DNA of 64,000 nucleotides from Pseudomonas sp. JAI120. GTDB taxonomy: Bacteria > Pseudomonadota > Gammaproteobacteria > Pseudomonadales > Pseudomonadaceae. The stretch lies in contig NZ_JACHCZ010000004.1 in NCBI RefSeq assembly GCF_014207255.1, forward strand, positions 496,001-560,000, read 5' to 3'. Below the pieces are notes generated by a model. That model saw only the letters and a list, made by a program, of their open reading frames with translations, ran no database searches and was not told where the DNA came from. Position 1 is the first letter of the stretch; every line of letters begins with the position of its first letter. Positions 8,487-16,782 of this stretch are shown here, piece by piece. The translations under genes were made by a program, and so were the position numbers.

Positions 8487-9233
8487 ATGACACGCCCCCT
8501 GCTCACCGCCCCGACGCTGCCCCAGGCCCTTCGAAATGGCATCAACGCCCTGGCGGCCGCACACCTGCAGATCGATATCGAGCCCTACCCCGGCATGGAA
8601 GAAGGCGATCTGATCGAGCTGTTCTGGAACAACTGCTTTGCGGCCTCACGGCGGGTGACCGCAGGCAAGGTCGGCCTGCCAACCCATCTGCGGGTGCCGG
8701 AAAGTTTTGTGCAGGATGGCCCCGCTGAAGTTCACTACCGGGTCATGCAAATCGGCCACACACCCGCCTGCTCGGCCAGGGCCCACGTGCGGGTAAAAAC
8801 CAACTGTCCGGGAGGCCCGCCCTCCCCGCTTTGCAGCGACGAAAACCAGAACCTTGCCCCTGTAGGCCTGCCCGAGACCATCCGCCGCTACGGCGTCAAC
8901 GATCGCCAGGTACGACGTGGTATTCCGCTGACCATCGCGCCTTACCTGAATATGGCCACGGGCGATGCCATCACCCTACGCTGGGGAGATGTACGCATGG
9001 ACCTGCCCAAGATCCAGGCCAAAGGCGTCGGGGTGGTCGTGCAGGTGTGGGTGCCTTCGACGGTAATTGTCGAGGCAGGTGACGACAGCCGCCTGGAGGT
9101 GACGTACTGCATTCTCGATCGTGTCGGCAACAATTCGCGCTGGGCTCCGACCCGCACCTTACGCATTGCCGCCTGCGCGCCGAGCCAGCCGGTCGGGAGA
9201 GCGCGGATCTATCAACCGCGCCCCCTTGGCTGA
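8487..9233 (+). CDS. Hypothetical protein with two related beta-rich halves
   Basis: The ATG at this start is preceded by AAGGAGA at 7 nt, giving 248 residues (MTRPLLTAPTLPQAL); no signal peptide is seen. I do not recognise the family. Within the protein a pattern occurs twice: IEPYPGMEEGDLIELFW near residue 33 and IAPYLNMATGDAITLRW near residue 155, each followed by a VP-S block and a strand-rich segment ending in a charged turn. This suggests a duplicated immunoglobulin-like or beta-sandwich domain of the kind repeated in large Pseudomonas surface or secreted proteins. It is a single gene between the cystine operon and the sfnB genes, on the same strand; no function is proposed. Confidence 0.75.
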   Translation: MTRPLLTAPTLPQALRNGINALAAAHLQIDIEPYPGMEEGDLIELFWNNCFAASRRVTAGKVGLPTHLRVPESFVQDGPAEVHYRVMQIGHTPACSARAHVRVKTNCPGGPPSPLCSDENQNLAPVGLPETIRRYGVNDRQVRRGIPLTIAPYLNMATGDAITLRWGDVRMDLPKIQAKGVGVVVQVWVPSTVIVEAGDDSRLEVTYCILDRVGNNSRWAPTRTLRIAACAPSQPVGRARIYQPRPLG

Positions 9234-9438
9234 CCCTGCGAACCTGGGTAGCAGACCTTCTATGCATATTCCCAAAAGTTAGTTTATTTAAATATTTAAC
9301 ACGCTTAGGGTATATGCACCGGACCACCGGACATCTTTGATTTTTCTGTTTTCATTTCATTGAATGCGAGGTCGGTATGGTCAGAATTACCCCGGTGCAT
9401 AACGCCAGGGCATTACGTGCAGCCAAGGAGCGGCACTG

Positions 9439-10680
9439 ATGTCTAACTTGGCTCTAACACCCCCCCAGAATCATCTGGACGTTGCTCCCCTGCTGTTGCC
9501 GGCCACCGTGCTGCGCAACGATGCAGAGGCGCTGAAGGCTGCCCACGAGCTGGCCCAGGCCGCGCGCCTGCAAGCCGCCCAGCGTGACCAGCAACGTAAG
9601 CTGCCGTGGGCGCAGATCGAACAATTCACCCGCAGTGGGCTGGGCAGTATTTCCATTCCTCGCGAATACGGCGGCCCACAAGTCTCATTCGTGACCCTGG
9701 CCGAAGTCTTCGCGATCATCAGCGCGGCAGACCCGGCCCTCGGGCAGATCCCGCAGAACCATTTCGGCATCCTGCAGGTGTTGCAGGGCGCCGCCACCGG
9801 GCGCCAGAAAGAGCAGCTGTTCCAGAGCGTCCTCGACGGCTGGCGCATCGGCAATGGCGGCCCGGAGCGCGGCACCAAAAACACCCTGGAGCTCAAGGCG
9901 CGCATCACTGCCCAAGGCGACGGCTACGTGATCAGCGGCCAGAAGTTCTATTCAACCGGCGCGCTGTTTGCCCACTGGGTGGCGGTGAAGGCGCTGAACG
10001 ACGACGGCAAGCAGGTCATGGCGTTTGTGCGCCGTGGCACCGAAGGGCTGCGCATCGTGGATGACTGGTCGGGCTTCGGCCAACGCACCACCGCCAGCGG
10101 CACCGTGCTGCTGGACCGCGTGCCAGTGGAGGCCGATCTGGTCGTTGAAAACTGGCGTATCGGCGAAAGCCCGACTATCCAGGGCGCCGTTTCGCAACTG
10201 ATCCAGGCCGCCATTGACGCCGGCATCGCCCGTGGCGCGCTGGATGACACCATCGCCTTTGTGCGTGAGCGTTCGCGCCCGTGGATCGACGCCAAGGTCG
10301 AGCGGGCCAGCGATGACCTCTACGTGATCGCCGATATCGGCAAGCTGAAGATCGAACTGCACGCCGCCGAAGCGCTGTTGCGCAAGGCCGGGCAAGTGCT
10401 GGACCAGGTCAGCGCCGAGCCGATCACCGCACAGTCCGCCGCGCGTGCGTCAATCGCCGTGGCCGAGGCGAAGGTGCTCACCACTGAAGTGTCGTTGCTG
10501 GTCAGCGAAAAGCTCTTCGAACTGGCCGGCAGCCGCGCCACCCTCGCGGAGTTCAACCTCGACCGTCACTGGCGCAACGCCCGGGTGCACACCCTGCACG
10601 ACCCGGTGCGCTGGAAGTATCACGCCGTCGGCGCCTATCGCTTGAACGGCACGTTGCCGGCTCGCCATTCCTGGATTTAA
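9439..10680 (+). CDS. sfnB: SfnB-family sulfur-acquisition oxidoreductase (copy 1)
   Basis: A 413-residue protein with the acyl-CoA dehydrogenase fold: helical N-terminal domain, beta domain around YVISGQKFYSTGA, and a helical C-terminal domain. The C-terminal block DRHWRNARVHTLHDPVRWKYH is characteristic of the SfnB/DszC/DmoB-like flavin-dependent group. Members use reduced flavin in the desulfurisation of sulfones and related organosulfur compounds. It is followed 24 bp later by a paralogue and then by an LLM monooxygenase, so the three are probably co-transcribed. The exact substrate is unknown. Confidence 0.82.
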   Translation: MSNLALTPPQNHLDVAPLLLPATVLRNDAEALKAAHELAQAARLQAAQRDQQRKLPWAQIEQFTRSGLGSISIPREYGGPQVSFVTLAEVFAIISAADPALGQIPQNHFGILQVLQGAATGRQKEQLFQSVLDGWRIGNGGPERGTKNTLELKARITAQGDGYVISGQKFYSTGALFAHWVAVKALNDDGKQVMAFVRRGTEGLRIVDDWSGFGQRTTASGTVLLDRVPVEADLVVENWRIGESPTIQGAVSQLIQAAIDAGIARGALDDTIAFVRERSRPWIDAKVERASDDLYVIADIGKLKIELHAAEALLRKAGQVLDQVSAEPITAQSAARASIAVAEAKVLTTEVSLLVSEKLFELAGSRATLAEFNLDRHWRNARVHTLHDPVRWKYHAVGAYRLNGTLPARHSWI

Positions 10681-10704
10681 CCGACCAGACCTCTGGAGAA
10701 ACTC

Positions 10705-11898
10705 ATGACCCTTTCTCACCGTGTCGCGGTTATCACCAGCGACGAACAAGCCCTTATTGTCGCCAGCGACCTGGCCGAAGACTTCCGTCGCGACAGCGCC
10801 CAGCGCGACCGCGAACGCCGCCTGCCGCTGCCCGAGCTGGACGTGTTCTCGCGCTCCGGCCTGTGGGGCATCAGCGTGCCCAAGGCATACGGCGGTGCCG
10901 GTGTGTCCAACGTCACCCTGGCCAAGGTCATTGCCCTCATCGCCCAGGCTGATGCCTCCCTGGGCCAGATTCCGCAAAACCATTTCTACGCCCTCGAAGT
11001 GCTGCGCGTGAATGGCAGCCCTGAACAGCAACAACGCCTGTATGCCGAAGTGCTCGCTGGCCAGCGTTTCGGCAACGCCCTGGCGGAACTGGGCACCAAG
11101 ACCGCCCACGACCGTGTTACGTCCATCACCCGCGACGGCGACGGCTTCCGCATCACCGGCCGCAAGTTCTACGCCACCGGCGCGATCTATGCCCAGCGCA
11201 TCCCCACCTCGGTGGTGGATGAACACGGCATCCAGCAACTGGCCTTCGTGCCCCGCGACAGCGAGGGGCTGACGGTTATCGACGACTGGAGCGGCTTTGG
11301 CCAGCGCACCACCGGCAGCGGCTCGGTGGTGTTCGATAACGTGTGGGTTGCGGCGCAAGACGTAATCCCGTTCCAGAGTGCGTTTGAGCGCCCGACCACC
11401 GTCGGCCCGCTGGCGCAGATTCTCCACGCCGCCATCGACACCGGCATCGCCCGCGCGGCCTTTGAAGATGCGCTGCACTTTGTGCGCACCAAGACCCGCC
11501 CGTGGATCGATTCCGGCAACGACAAAGCCACCGAAGACCCGCTGACCCTGAAGAGCTTCGGCCACCTGAGCATTCGCCTGCACGCCGCCGAGGCATTGCT
11601 GGAACGCGCAGGCGAACACCTCGACCGCGCCCAGGCCGACAGCAATGCCGACACCGTGGCGGCGGCGTCCATCGCCGTCGCTGAAGTCCGCGCCTTGAGC
11701 ACCGAGATTTCCCTGGCCGCCGGCAGCACCCTGTTCGAACTGGCCGGCAGCCAGGCCACCCTGGCCGAGCACGGCCTCGACCGCCACTGGCGCAACGCCC
11801 GCGTGCACACCCTGCACGACCCGGTGCGCTGGAAGTACCACGCAGTAGGCAATTACTACCTCAACGCTGAAAACCCGCCACTGCGGGGGACCATTTGA
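10705..11898 (+). CDS. SfnB-family sulfur-acquisition oxidoreductase (copy 2)
   Basis: A 397-residue paralogue of the preceding gene: it shares SGLWGISVPKAYGG, DASLGQIPQNHF, GFRITGRKFYATGA, VIDDWSGFGQRTT and the C-terminal RHWRNARVHTLHDPVRWKYH block. The two proteins are clearly related over their full length but have diverged, so this is not a recent duplication. It has a good Shine-Dalgarno (CTGGAG) before the ATG. Its stop codon shares one base with the next gene's ATG (TGATG), indicating translational coupling with the monooxygenase. Role: flavin-dependent oxidation in organosulfur use; substrate unknown. Confidence 0.82.
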   Translation: MTLSHRVAVITSDEQALIVASDLAEDFRRDSAQRDRERRLPLPELDVFSRSGLWGISVPKAYGGAGVSNVTLAKVIALIAQADASLGQIPQNHFYALEVLRVNGSPEQQQRLYAEVLAGQRFGNALAELGTKTAHDRVTSITRDGDGFRITGRKFYATGAIYAQRIPTSVVDEHGIQQLAFVPRDSEGLTVIDDWSGFGQRTTGSGSVVFDNVWVAAQDVIPFQSAFERPTTVGPLAQILHAAIDTGIARAAFEDALHFVRTKTRPWIDSGNDKATEDPLTLKSFGHLSIRLHAAEALLERAGEHLDRAQADSNADTVAAASIAVAEVRALSTEISLAAGSTLFELAGSQATLAEHGLDRHWRNARVHTLHDPVRWKYHAVGNYYLNAENPPLRGTI

Positions 11899-13250
11899 TG
11901 GCAAAGAAAAAGATCCTGCTCAATGCCTTCAACATGAACTGCATCGGGCATATCAACCACGGCATGTGGACCCATCCACGGGACACGTCCACCCAGTACA
12001 AAAGCATCGAGTACTGGACCGACCTGGCGCAAACCCTGGAGCGCGGGCTGTTCGACGGTTTGTTCATCGCCGACATCGTCGGCGTGTATGACGTGTACCA
12101 GAAATCCATCGATGTGCCGCTCAAGGAATCGATCCAACTGCCGGTCAACGACCCGCTGCTGCTGGTCTCGGCGATGGCCGCCGTGACCAGGAACCTCGGC
12201 TTCGGCCTGACCGCCAACCTCACCTATGAGCCGCCGTATCTGTTCGCCCGGCGCATGTCCACGCTCGACCACCTGAGCCGTGGCCGGGTGGGCTGGAACA
12301 TCGTCACCGGCTACCTCGACAGCGCCGCCAAGGCCATGGGCCTCACCGAACAGGTCGAGCATGACCGGCGCTACGACCAGGCCGATGAATACCTGGAGGT
12401 GCTCTACAAACTCTGGGAAGGCAGCTGGGAAGACGACGCGGTGCTCAACGATCCGCAGGCGCGGGTCTACGCGCAGCCGGGCAAGGTGCACAAGGTCGAG
12501 CACCATGGCGAGTTCTATCAGGTGGAGGGTTATCACCTGTGCGAACCGTCGCCGCAGCGTACGCCGGTGCTGTTCCAGGCCGGCAGTTCGGACCGTGGCT
12601 TGCTGTTTGCCGGGCGCCATGCCGAGTGCGTGTTTATCAGCGGGCAGAACAAGGCCGCGACCAAGGTGCAGGTGGGCAAGGTACGCACCAGCGCGGTCGA
12701 GGCCGGACGCAACCCGCAAGACATCAAGGTGTTCATGGGCCTCAACGTGATCGTCGGCGCCACCGAAGAACTGGCCTGGGCCAAGCATGCCGAGTACCTG
12801 AGCTATGCCAGCGCGGAGGCCGGCGTGGCGCACTTTTCGGCGTCCACCGCGATTGATTTTTCCCAATACGAACTCGACGAACCGATCCAGTACGTGAAGA
12901 GCAACGCGATCCAGTCGGCCACCAAGAACCTGCAAAACAACGACTGGACCCGGCGCAAATTGCTCGAGCAGCACGCCCTCGGCGGACGCTATATCACCCT
13001 GGTCGGCTCGCCCGAACAGGTCGCTGACGAGCTGGAATCCTGGATCAGCGAAACCGGGCTGGATGGCTTCAACCTGACGCGCATTGTCACGCCGGAAAGC
13101 TATGTGGACTTTATCGACCTGGTGGTGCCGGAGTTGCAGAAGCGGGGGTCGTACAAGACCGAATATGAGAGCGGCACGCTACGGGAAAAAGTCTTCCACG
13201 CCAGTGCTCGCCTACCTGAACAACACACCGGCTCGACCTACCGCCACTGA
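11898..13250 (+). CDS. LLM-class FMN-dependent monooxygenase (NtaA/SnaA/DmoA type)
   Basis: A 450-residue flavin monooxygenase of the bacterial-luciferase fold in the NtaA/SnaA/SoxA/DszA/DmoA subfamily, whose usual length is 430-460. Typical blocks are HINHGMWTHPRD near the N-terminus, FDGLFIADIVGVYDVY, GRVGWNIVTGYLDSAAKAMG and PVLFQAGSSDRGLLFAGRHAECVF. It would use FMNH2 from a separate reductase and O2 to oxidise a sulfur-containing or chelate substrate, probably together with the two SfnB-type proteins upstream, with which it is translationally coupled. No flavin reductase gene is nearby. Confidence 0.87.
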   Translation: MAKKKILLNAFNMNCIGHINHGMWTHPRDTSTQYKSIEYWTDLAQTLERGLFDGLFIADIVGVYDVYQKSIDVPLKESIQLPVNDPLLLVSAMAAVTRNLGFGLTANLTYEPPYLFARRMSTLDHLSRGRVGWNIVTGYLDSAAKAMGLTEQVEHDRRYDQADEYLEVLYKLWEGSWEDDAVLNDPQARVYAQPGKVHKVEHHGEFYQVEGYHLCEPSPQRTPVLFQAGSSDRGLLFAGRHAECVFISGQNKAATKVQVGKVRTSAVEAGRNPQDIKVFMGLNVIVGATEELAWAKHAEYLSYASAEAGVAHFSASTAIDFSQYELDEPIQYVKSNAIQSATKNLQNNDWTRRKLLEQHALGGRYITLVGSPEQVADELESWISETGLDGFNLTRIVTPESYVDFIDLVVPELQKRGSYKTEYESGTLREKVFHASARLPEQHTGSTYRH

Positions 13251-13256
13251 TTGAAA

Positions 13257-13350
13257 AATGTGGGAGGGGGCTTGCTCCCGATAGCGGTGTATCAGTCACC
13301 ACATTTGCCAACTGAACCACTGCTATCGGGAGCAAGCCCCCTCCCACATT
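13257..13350. repeat. REP doublet (facing pair)
   Basis: Inverted pair of TGTGGGAGGGGGCTTGCTCC repeats between the monooxygenase and metQ. It may mark the end of the upstream transcript. Confidence 0.9.
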
Positions 13351-13395
13351 GGATCTGCATTGTTTGTCCTAATACCTTATGACTGGAAACCCACT

Positions 13396-14211
13396 ATGAA
13401 AAAGACATTCCTCAATAACCCAGTCAAAGCACTGGCCCTGGCCTTCGGGCTGTTCAGCTCGGCGGTGTTCGCCGCCGATGCCCCGTTGAAAATCGGCACC
13501 ACTGCCGCCTTCGCGATTCCCCTGGAAGCCGCAGTCGCCGAAGCCGGCAAGCAAGGCCTGAACGTCGAGCTGGTGGAGTTCACCGACTGGATCGCGCCCA
13601 ACGTCAGCCTGGCCGCCGGCGATATTGACGTGAACTACTTCCAGCACATCCCGTTCCTGGAAAACGCCAAGGCCGCCGCCGGTTTTGACCTGGTGCCGTA
13701 CGCGCCGGGCATCATCAACAACGTCGGCCTGTACTCGAAGAAATACAAAAGCATCAACGACCTGCCCCAAGGCGCCAGCGTGGCGATTGCCAACGACCCG
13801 ATCAACAGCGGTCGCGGCTTGCAACTGCTGGCCAAGGCCGGCTTGATCACCCTCAAGCCGGGCGTGGGCTACAAGGCCACCGAAGAAGACATCGTCACCA
13901 ACCCGAAAAACATCAAGATCCTGCAAGTCGAGGCCGTGCAGTTGGTGCGCGCCTATGACGATGCCGACCTGGTGCAGGGCTACCCGGCGTACATCCGCCT
14001 GTCCAAGACCTTCGATGCCGAGTCGGCGCTGCTGTTCGACGGCCTCGACCACCCGGAATACGTGATCCAGTTCGTGATCCAGCCCAAGAGCAAAACCGAC
14101 CCGCGCGTGATCAAGTTCGTCGACATCTACCAGCACTCGCCAGTGGTGCGCGCGGCGTTGGATAAATCCCTCGGCAAGTTGTACCAAGTCGGTTGGGACG
14201 ATAAAAAATGA
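13396..14211 (+). CDS. metQ: MetQ/NlpA-type substrate-binding protein (methionine or other sulfur compound)
   Basis: A 271-residue periplasmic binding protein. The ATG before KKTFLNNPVKALALAFG starts a normal signal peptide ending AVFAA, which is why I prefer it to an upstream start; there is no lipobox Cys, unlike enteric MetQ. The family blocks WIAPNVSLAAGDIDVNYFQHIPFLE, VAIANDPINSGRGLQLL and DLVQGYPAYIRLS are clear. It overlaps the ATPase gene by 4 bp (ATGA) and belongs to a metQ-metN-metI operon beside organosulfur oxidation genes, so the ligand could be methionine or a related thioether, sulfoxide or sulfone. Confidence 0.85.
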   Translation: MKKTFLNNPVKALALAFGLFSSAVFAADAPLKIGTTAAFAIPLEAAVAEAGKQGLNVELVEFTDWIAPNVSLAAGDIDVNYFQHIPFLENAKAAAGFDLVPYAPGIINNVGLYSKKYKSINDLPQGASVAIANDPINSGRGLQLLAKAGLITLKPGVGYKATEEDIVTNPKNIKILQVEAVQLVRAYDDADLVQGYPAYIRLSKTFDAESALLFDGLDHPEYVIQFVIQPKSKTDPRVIKFVDIYQHSPVVRAALDKSLGKLYQVGWDDKK

Positions 14212-15323
14212 CCGCCGCCCACTTTCAACTACGCGACCTGGGTTCTCCACCCAGGGACGCCGAGCAGACAGAACTGCACCCGGACCTGAACCGCGCGCAC
14301 GTGCGTTTTATAAACCTGGGCAAAACCTACGACGGCGGCGTGCATGCCTTGCAAGGCATCGACCTGGCGATCCAGCGCGGTGAAGTGTTCGGCATTATCG
14401 GCCGCAGCGGCGCCGGCAAATCGTCGCTGATCCGCACCATCAACCGCCTGGAACAACCCAGCAGCGGGCGCGTGTTGATCGATCAGGTCGACATCGGCGA
14501 GTTCGACGAAGACCACCTGGTAGCGCTGCGTCGGCGTATCGGCATGATCTTCCAGCACTTCAACCTGATGTCAGCCAAAACCGTGTGGCAGAACGTCGAA
14601 TTGCCGCTGAAAGTCGCCGGCGTGCCCAAGCCCCAGCGTGAGCAAAAAGTGCGCGAGCTGCTGGAATTGGTCGGCTTGCAGGACAAGCACAAGGCCTACC
14701 CGGCGCAGCTGTCCGGCGGGCAGAAACAGCGCGTGGGCATTGCCCGTTCGCTGGTGCACGACCCGCAGATCCTGCTGTGCGACGAAGCCACCTCGGCCCT
14801 TGACCCGGAGACCACCCAATCGATCCTCGGCCTGCTGCGCGAGATCAACCGGCGCCTGGGCCTGACCATCGTCTTGATCACCCATGAGATGGCGGTGATC
14901 CGCGACATCTGCGACCGCGTGGTGGTGCTCGAACACGGGCGCATCGTCGAACAAGGCCCGGTGTGGCAAGTGTTCGGCAACCCGCAACATGAAGTCAGCA
15001 AGACCCTGCTGGCGCCGCTGCAACATGGGCTGCCGGAAGAACTGCAAAGCCGTTTGCACACCCAGCCTGAATCGCCAAACGCCGCCGCGGTGCTGCGCTT
15101 GCAGTTCACCGGCAGTGCCAGCGATGAACCCGACCTGGCCGCACTGTTCAGCGCCCTCGGCGGGCGCGTGCGTCTGCTGCAGGGCGGTGTCGAACGGATC
15201 CAGGGGCATGCCTTGGGGCAACTGCTGCTGGCGGTGAACGGCTCACCCCATAACACCGAAGAACTGCGCAACCGCGCCGCGAACTGGGCACAACAGGTGG
15301 AGGTGCTGGGCTATGTGGTTTGA
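14208..15323 (+). CDS. metN: MetN-type ABC transporter ATP-binding protein
   Basis: A 371-residue ATPase. Walker A GRSGAGKSS, signature LSGGQKQR, Walker B ILLCDEATSALDPETT and ITHEM are all present. After about residue 275 comes the small C-terminal NIL-type domain (LRLQFTGSASDEPDLAALFSALGG) that in MetN binds methionine and inhibits transport, so substrate inhibition is likely kept. The first about 30 residues before the ATPase core are a longer leader than in E. coli MetN. It overlaps both neighbours (4 bp and 11 bp). Confidence 0.87.
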   Translation: MTAAHFQLRDLGSPPRDAEQTELHPDLNRAHVRFINLGKTYDGGVHALQGIDLAIQRGEVFGIIGRSGAGKSSLIRTINRLEQPSSGRVLIDQVDIGEFDEDHLVALRRRIGMIFQHFNLMSAKTVWQNVELPLKVAGVPKPQREQKVRELLELVGLQDKHKAYPAQLSGGQKQRVGIARSLVHDPQILLCDEATSALDPETTQSILGLLREINRRLGLTIVLITHEMAVIRDICDRVVVLEHGRIVEQGPVWQVFGNPQHEVSKTLLAPLQHGLPEELQSRLHTQPESPNAAAVLRLQFTGSASDEPDLAALFSALGGRVRLLQGGVERIQGHALGQLLLAVNGSPHNTEELRNRAANWAQQVEVLGYVV

Positions 15324-15957
15324 TCGTTTGGTGCAGGGTGCCATCGACACCTTGTTGATGGTCGGCGTGTCATCGTTGATCGCCTTGCTGGTGGGGATTC
15401 CGCTGGCGGTGTTTCTGGTGACCAGCGACAAGGGCGGCATCTACCAGGCACCGGCGCTGAACCGGGTGCTGGGGGCGTTCGTCAATCTGTTCCGCTCGAT
15501 TCCGTTTTTGATCCTGATGGTGGCGCTGATCCCCTTCACGCGGCTGATCGTCGGCACCACCTACGGCGTGTGGGCGGCGGTTGTGCCGCTGACCATCGCC
15601 GCCACACCGTTCTTCGCGCGGATCGCCGAAGTGAGTCTGCGCGAGGTCGACCACGGTCTGATTGAAGCCGCCCAGGCCATGGGGTGCCGGCGCTGGCACA
15701 TCATCTGGCATGTACTGCTGCCCGAAGCGCTGCCAGGGATTGTCGGCGGGTTCACCATCACGTTGGTGACCATGATCAACTCGTCGGCCATGGCCGGGGC
15801 CATTGGTGCGGGCGGCCTGGGCGACATTGCCTATCGCTACGGCTACCAGCGCTTTGATACGCAGATCATGCTCACGGTGATTGTGCTGCTGGTGATCCTG
15901 GTGGCGGTGATCCAGTTGGGTGGCGATCGGTTGGCGCGGGTGCTGAATAAGCGCTGA
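15313..15957 (+). CDS. metI: MetI-type ABC transporter permease
   Basis: A 214-residue permease with about five membrane helices, matching MetI in length. The conserved coupling loop EAAQAMGCRRWHIIWHVLLPEALPGIVGG lies at about residues 115-143, and NSSAMAGAIGAGGLGDIAYRYGYQRF follows, typical of MetI. It overlaps metN by 11 bp. Completes a MetQ-MetN2-MetI2 importer. Confidence 0.87.
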   Translation: MWFDRLVQGAIDTLLMVGVSSLIALLVGIPLAVFLVTSDKGGIYQAPALNRVLGAFVNLFRSIPFLILMVALIPFTRLIVGTTYGVWAAVVPLTIAATPFFARIAEVSLREVDHGLIEAAQAMGCRRWHIIWHVLLPEALPGIVGGFTITLVTMINSSAMAGAIGAGGLGDIAYRYGYQRFDTQIMLTVIVLLVILVAVIQLGGDRLARVLNKR

Positions 15958-15960
15958 AAG

Positions 15961-16009
15961 CTGGGGCTGCTGCGCAGCCCAACGCGGGGCAAGCCCGCTC
16001 GCCACAAGG
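15961..16009. repeat. Single REP-like unit
   Basis: A lone copy of the GCGGGGCAAGCCCGCTCGCC-type repeat preceded by a small hairpin (GGGCTGC TG CGCAGCCC), directly after metI. It may end the met transcript. The same type occurs as a pair near 62.7 kb. Confidence 0.7.
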
Positions 16010-16046
16010 TATAGTCGGGTCATCTCAACACCCGGTATTGCCCACC

Positions 16047-16673
16047 ATGCCCCTCAAGCCCGACGACCTCGACCAGATCACGTCCACCACCCTCGGCCAC
16101 TACAACAAGGTGGCCGAGGACTTCCGTGAAGGCACCCGCGATCACGATGTGAGCCAGAATATCGACGCGCTGCTGCGGCATATCCAGGGCACACCCCCCT
16201 TTACCGTGCTGGACTTCGGCTGCGGGCCGGGGCGGGATTTGCAGACCTTTACGCGCATGGGGCATATCGCCGTCGGCCTGGATGGCTCCGAGCGGTTTGC
16301 GCAGATGGCGCGCGAAGACAGCGGCTGTGAGGTGTTGCAGCAGGACTTCCTCAAACTGGATTTACCGGCTGAACGCTTTGACGGGATCTTTGCCAATGCG
16401 GTGCTGTTTCATATCCCCAAGCAGGAACTGCCGCGTGTGCTCAAACAACTGCATGGGGCGTTGAAACCTGGGGGCGTGCTGTTCAGCTCCAACCCGCGGG
16501 GTGAGAACCAGGAAGGCTGGAATGGGCCGCGCTATGGGGCTTATCACGACCTGGAGGCGTGGCAGACACTGCTCACCGCCGCCGGGTTTGTGGAACTGGA
16601 GCATTACTACCGGCCGGCGGGATTGCCTCGAGAGCAGCAGCCTTGGTTGGCCAGTGTCTGGCGCAAACCTTAG
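16047..16673 (+). CDS. Class I SAM-dependent methyltransferase
   Basis: A 208-residue protein with the Rossmann-fold methyltransferase motifs: VLDFGCGPGRDLQTF (motif I, about residues 55-70), the acidic end of strand 2 in VGLDGSERF, and FDGIFANAVLFHIPKQELPRVLKQLHGALKPGGVLFSS (motifs II-III). The substrate is not predictable; the closest look is to the small-molecule or ubiquinone/trans-aconitate-like group. It is a monocistronic gene between REP elements. The ATG is chosen over an upstream TTG. Confidence 0.8.
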   Translation: MPLKPDDLDQITSTTLGHYNKVAEDFREGTRDHDVSQNIDALLRHIQGTPPFTVLDFGCGPGRDLQTFTRMGHIAVGLDGSERFAQMAREDSGCEVLQQDFLKLDLPAERFDGIFANAVLFHIPKQELPRVLKQLHGALKPGGVLFSSNPRGENQEGWNGPRYGAYHDLEAWQTLLTAAGFVELEHYYRPAGLPREQQPWLASVWRKP

Positions 16674-16688
16674 AGGTAACGCATTCCA

Positions 16689-16781
16689 AATGTGGGAGGG
16701 GGCTTGCCCCCGATAGCAGTGGATCAGTTGGAGCATCTTTGACTGACCCACCGCCATCGGGAGCAAGCCCCCTCCCACATT
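16689..16781. repeat. REP doublet between convergent genes
   Basis: Inverted TGTGGGAGGGGGCTTGCCCC pair placed exactly between the converging methyltransferase and RND pump genes; it probably also serves as their transcription end. Confidence 0.9.
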
Positions 16782-16782
16782 T

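Noticed and set aside
10450..11904. Minus-strand frame of 484 codons across the two sfnB genes
   Set aside because: Antisense to two well-conserved oxidoreductases; Gly/Val/His/Gln-rich with no recognisable domain.
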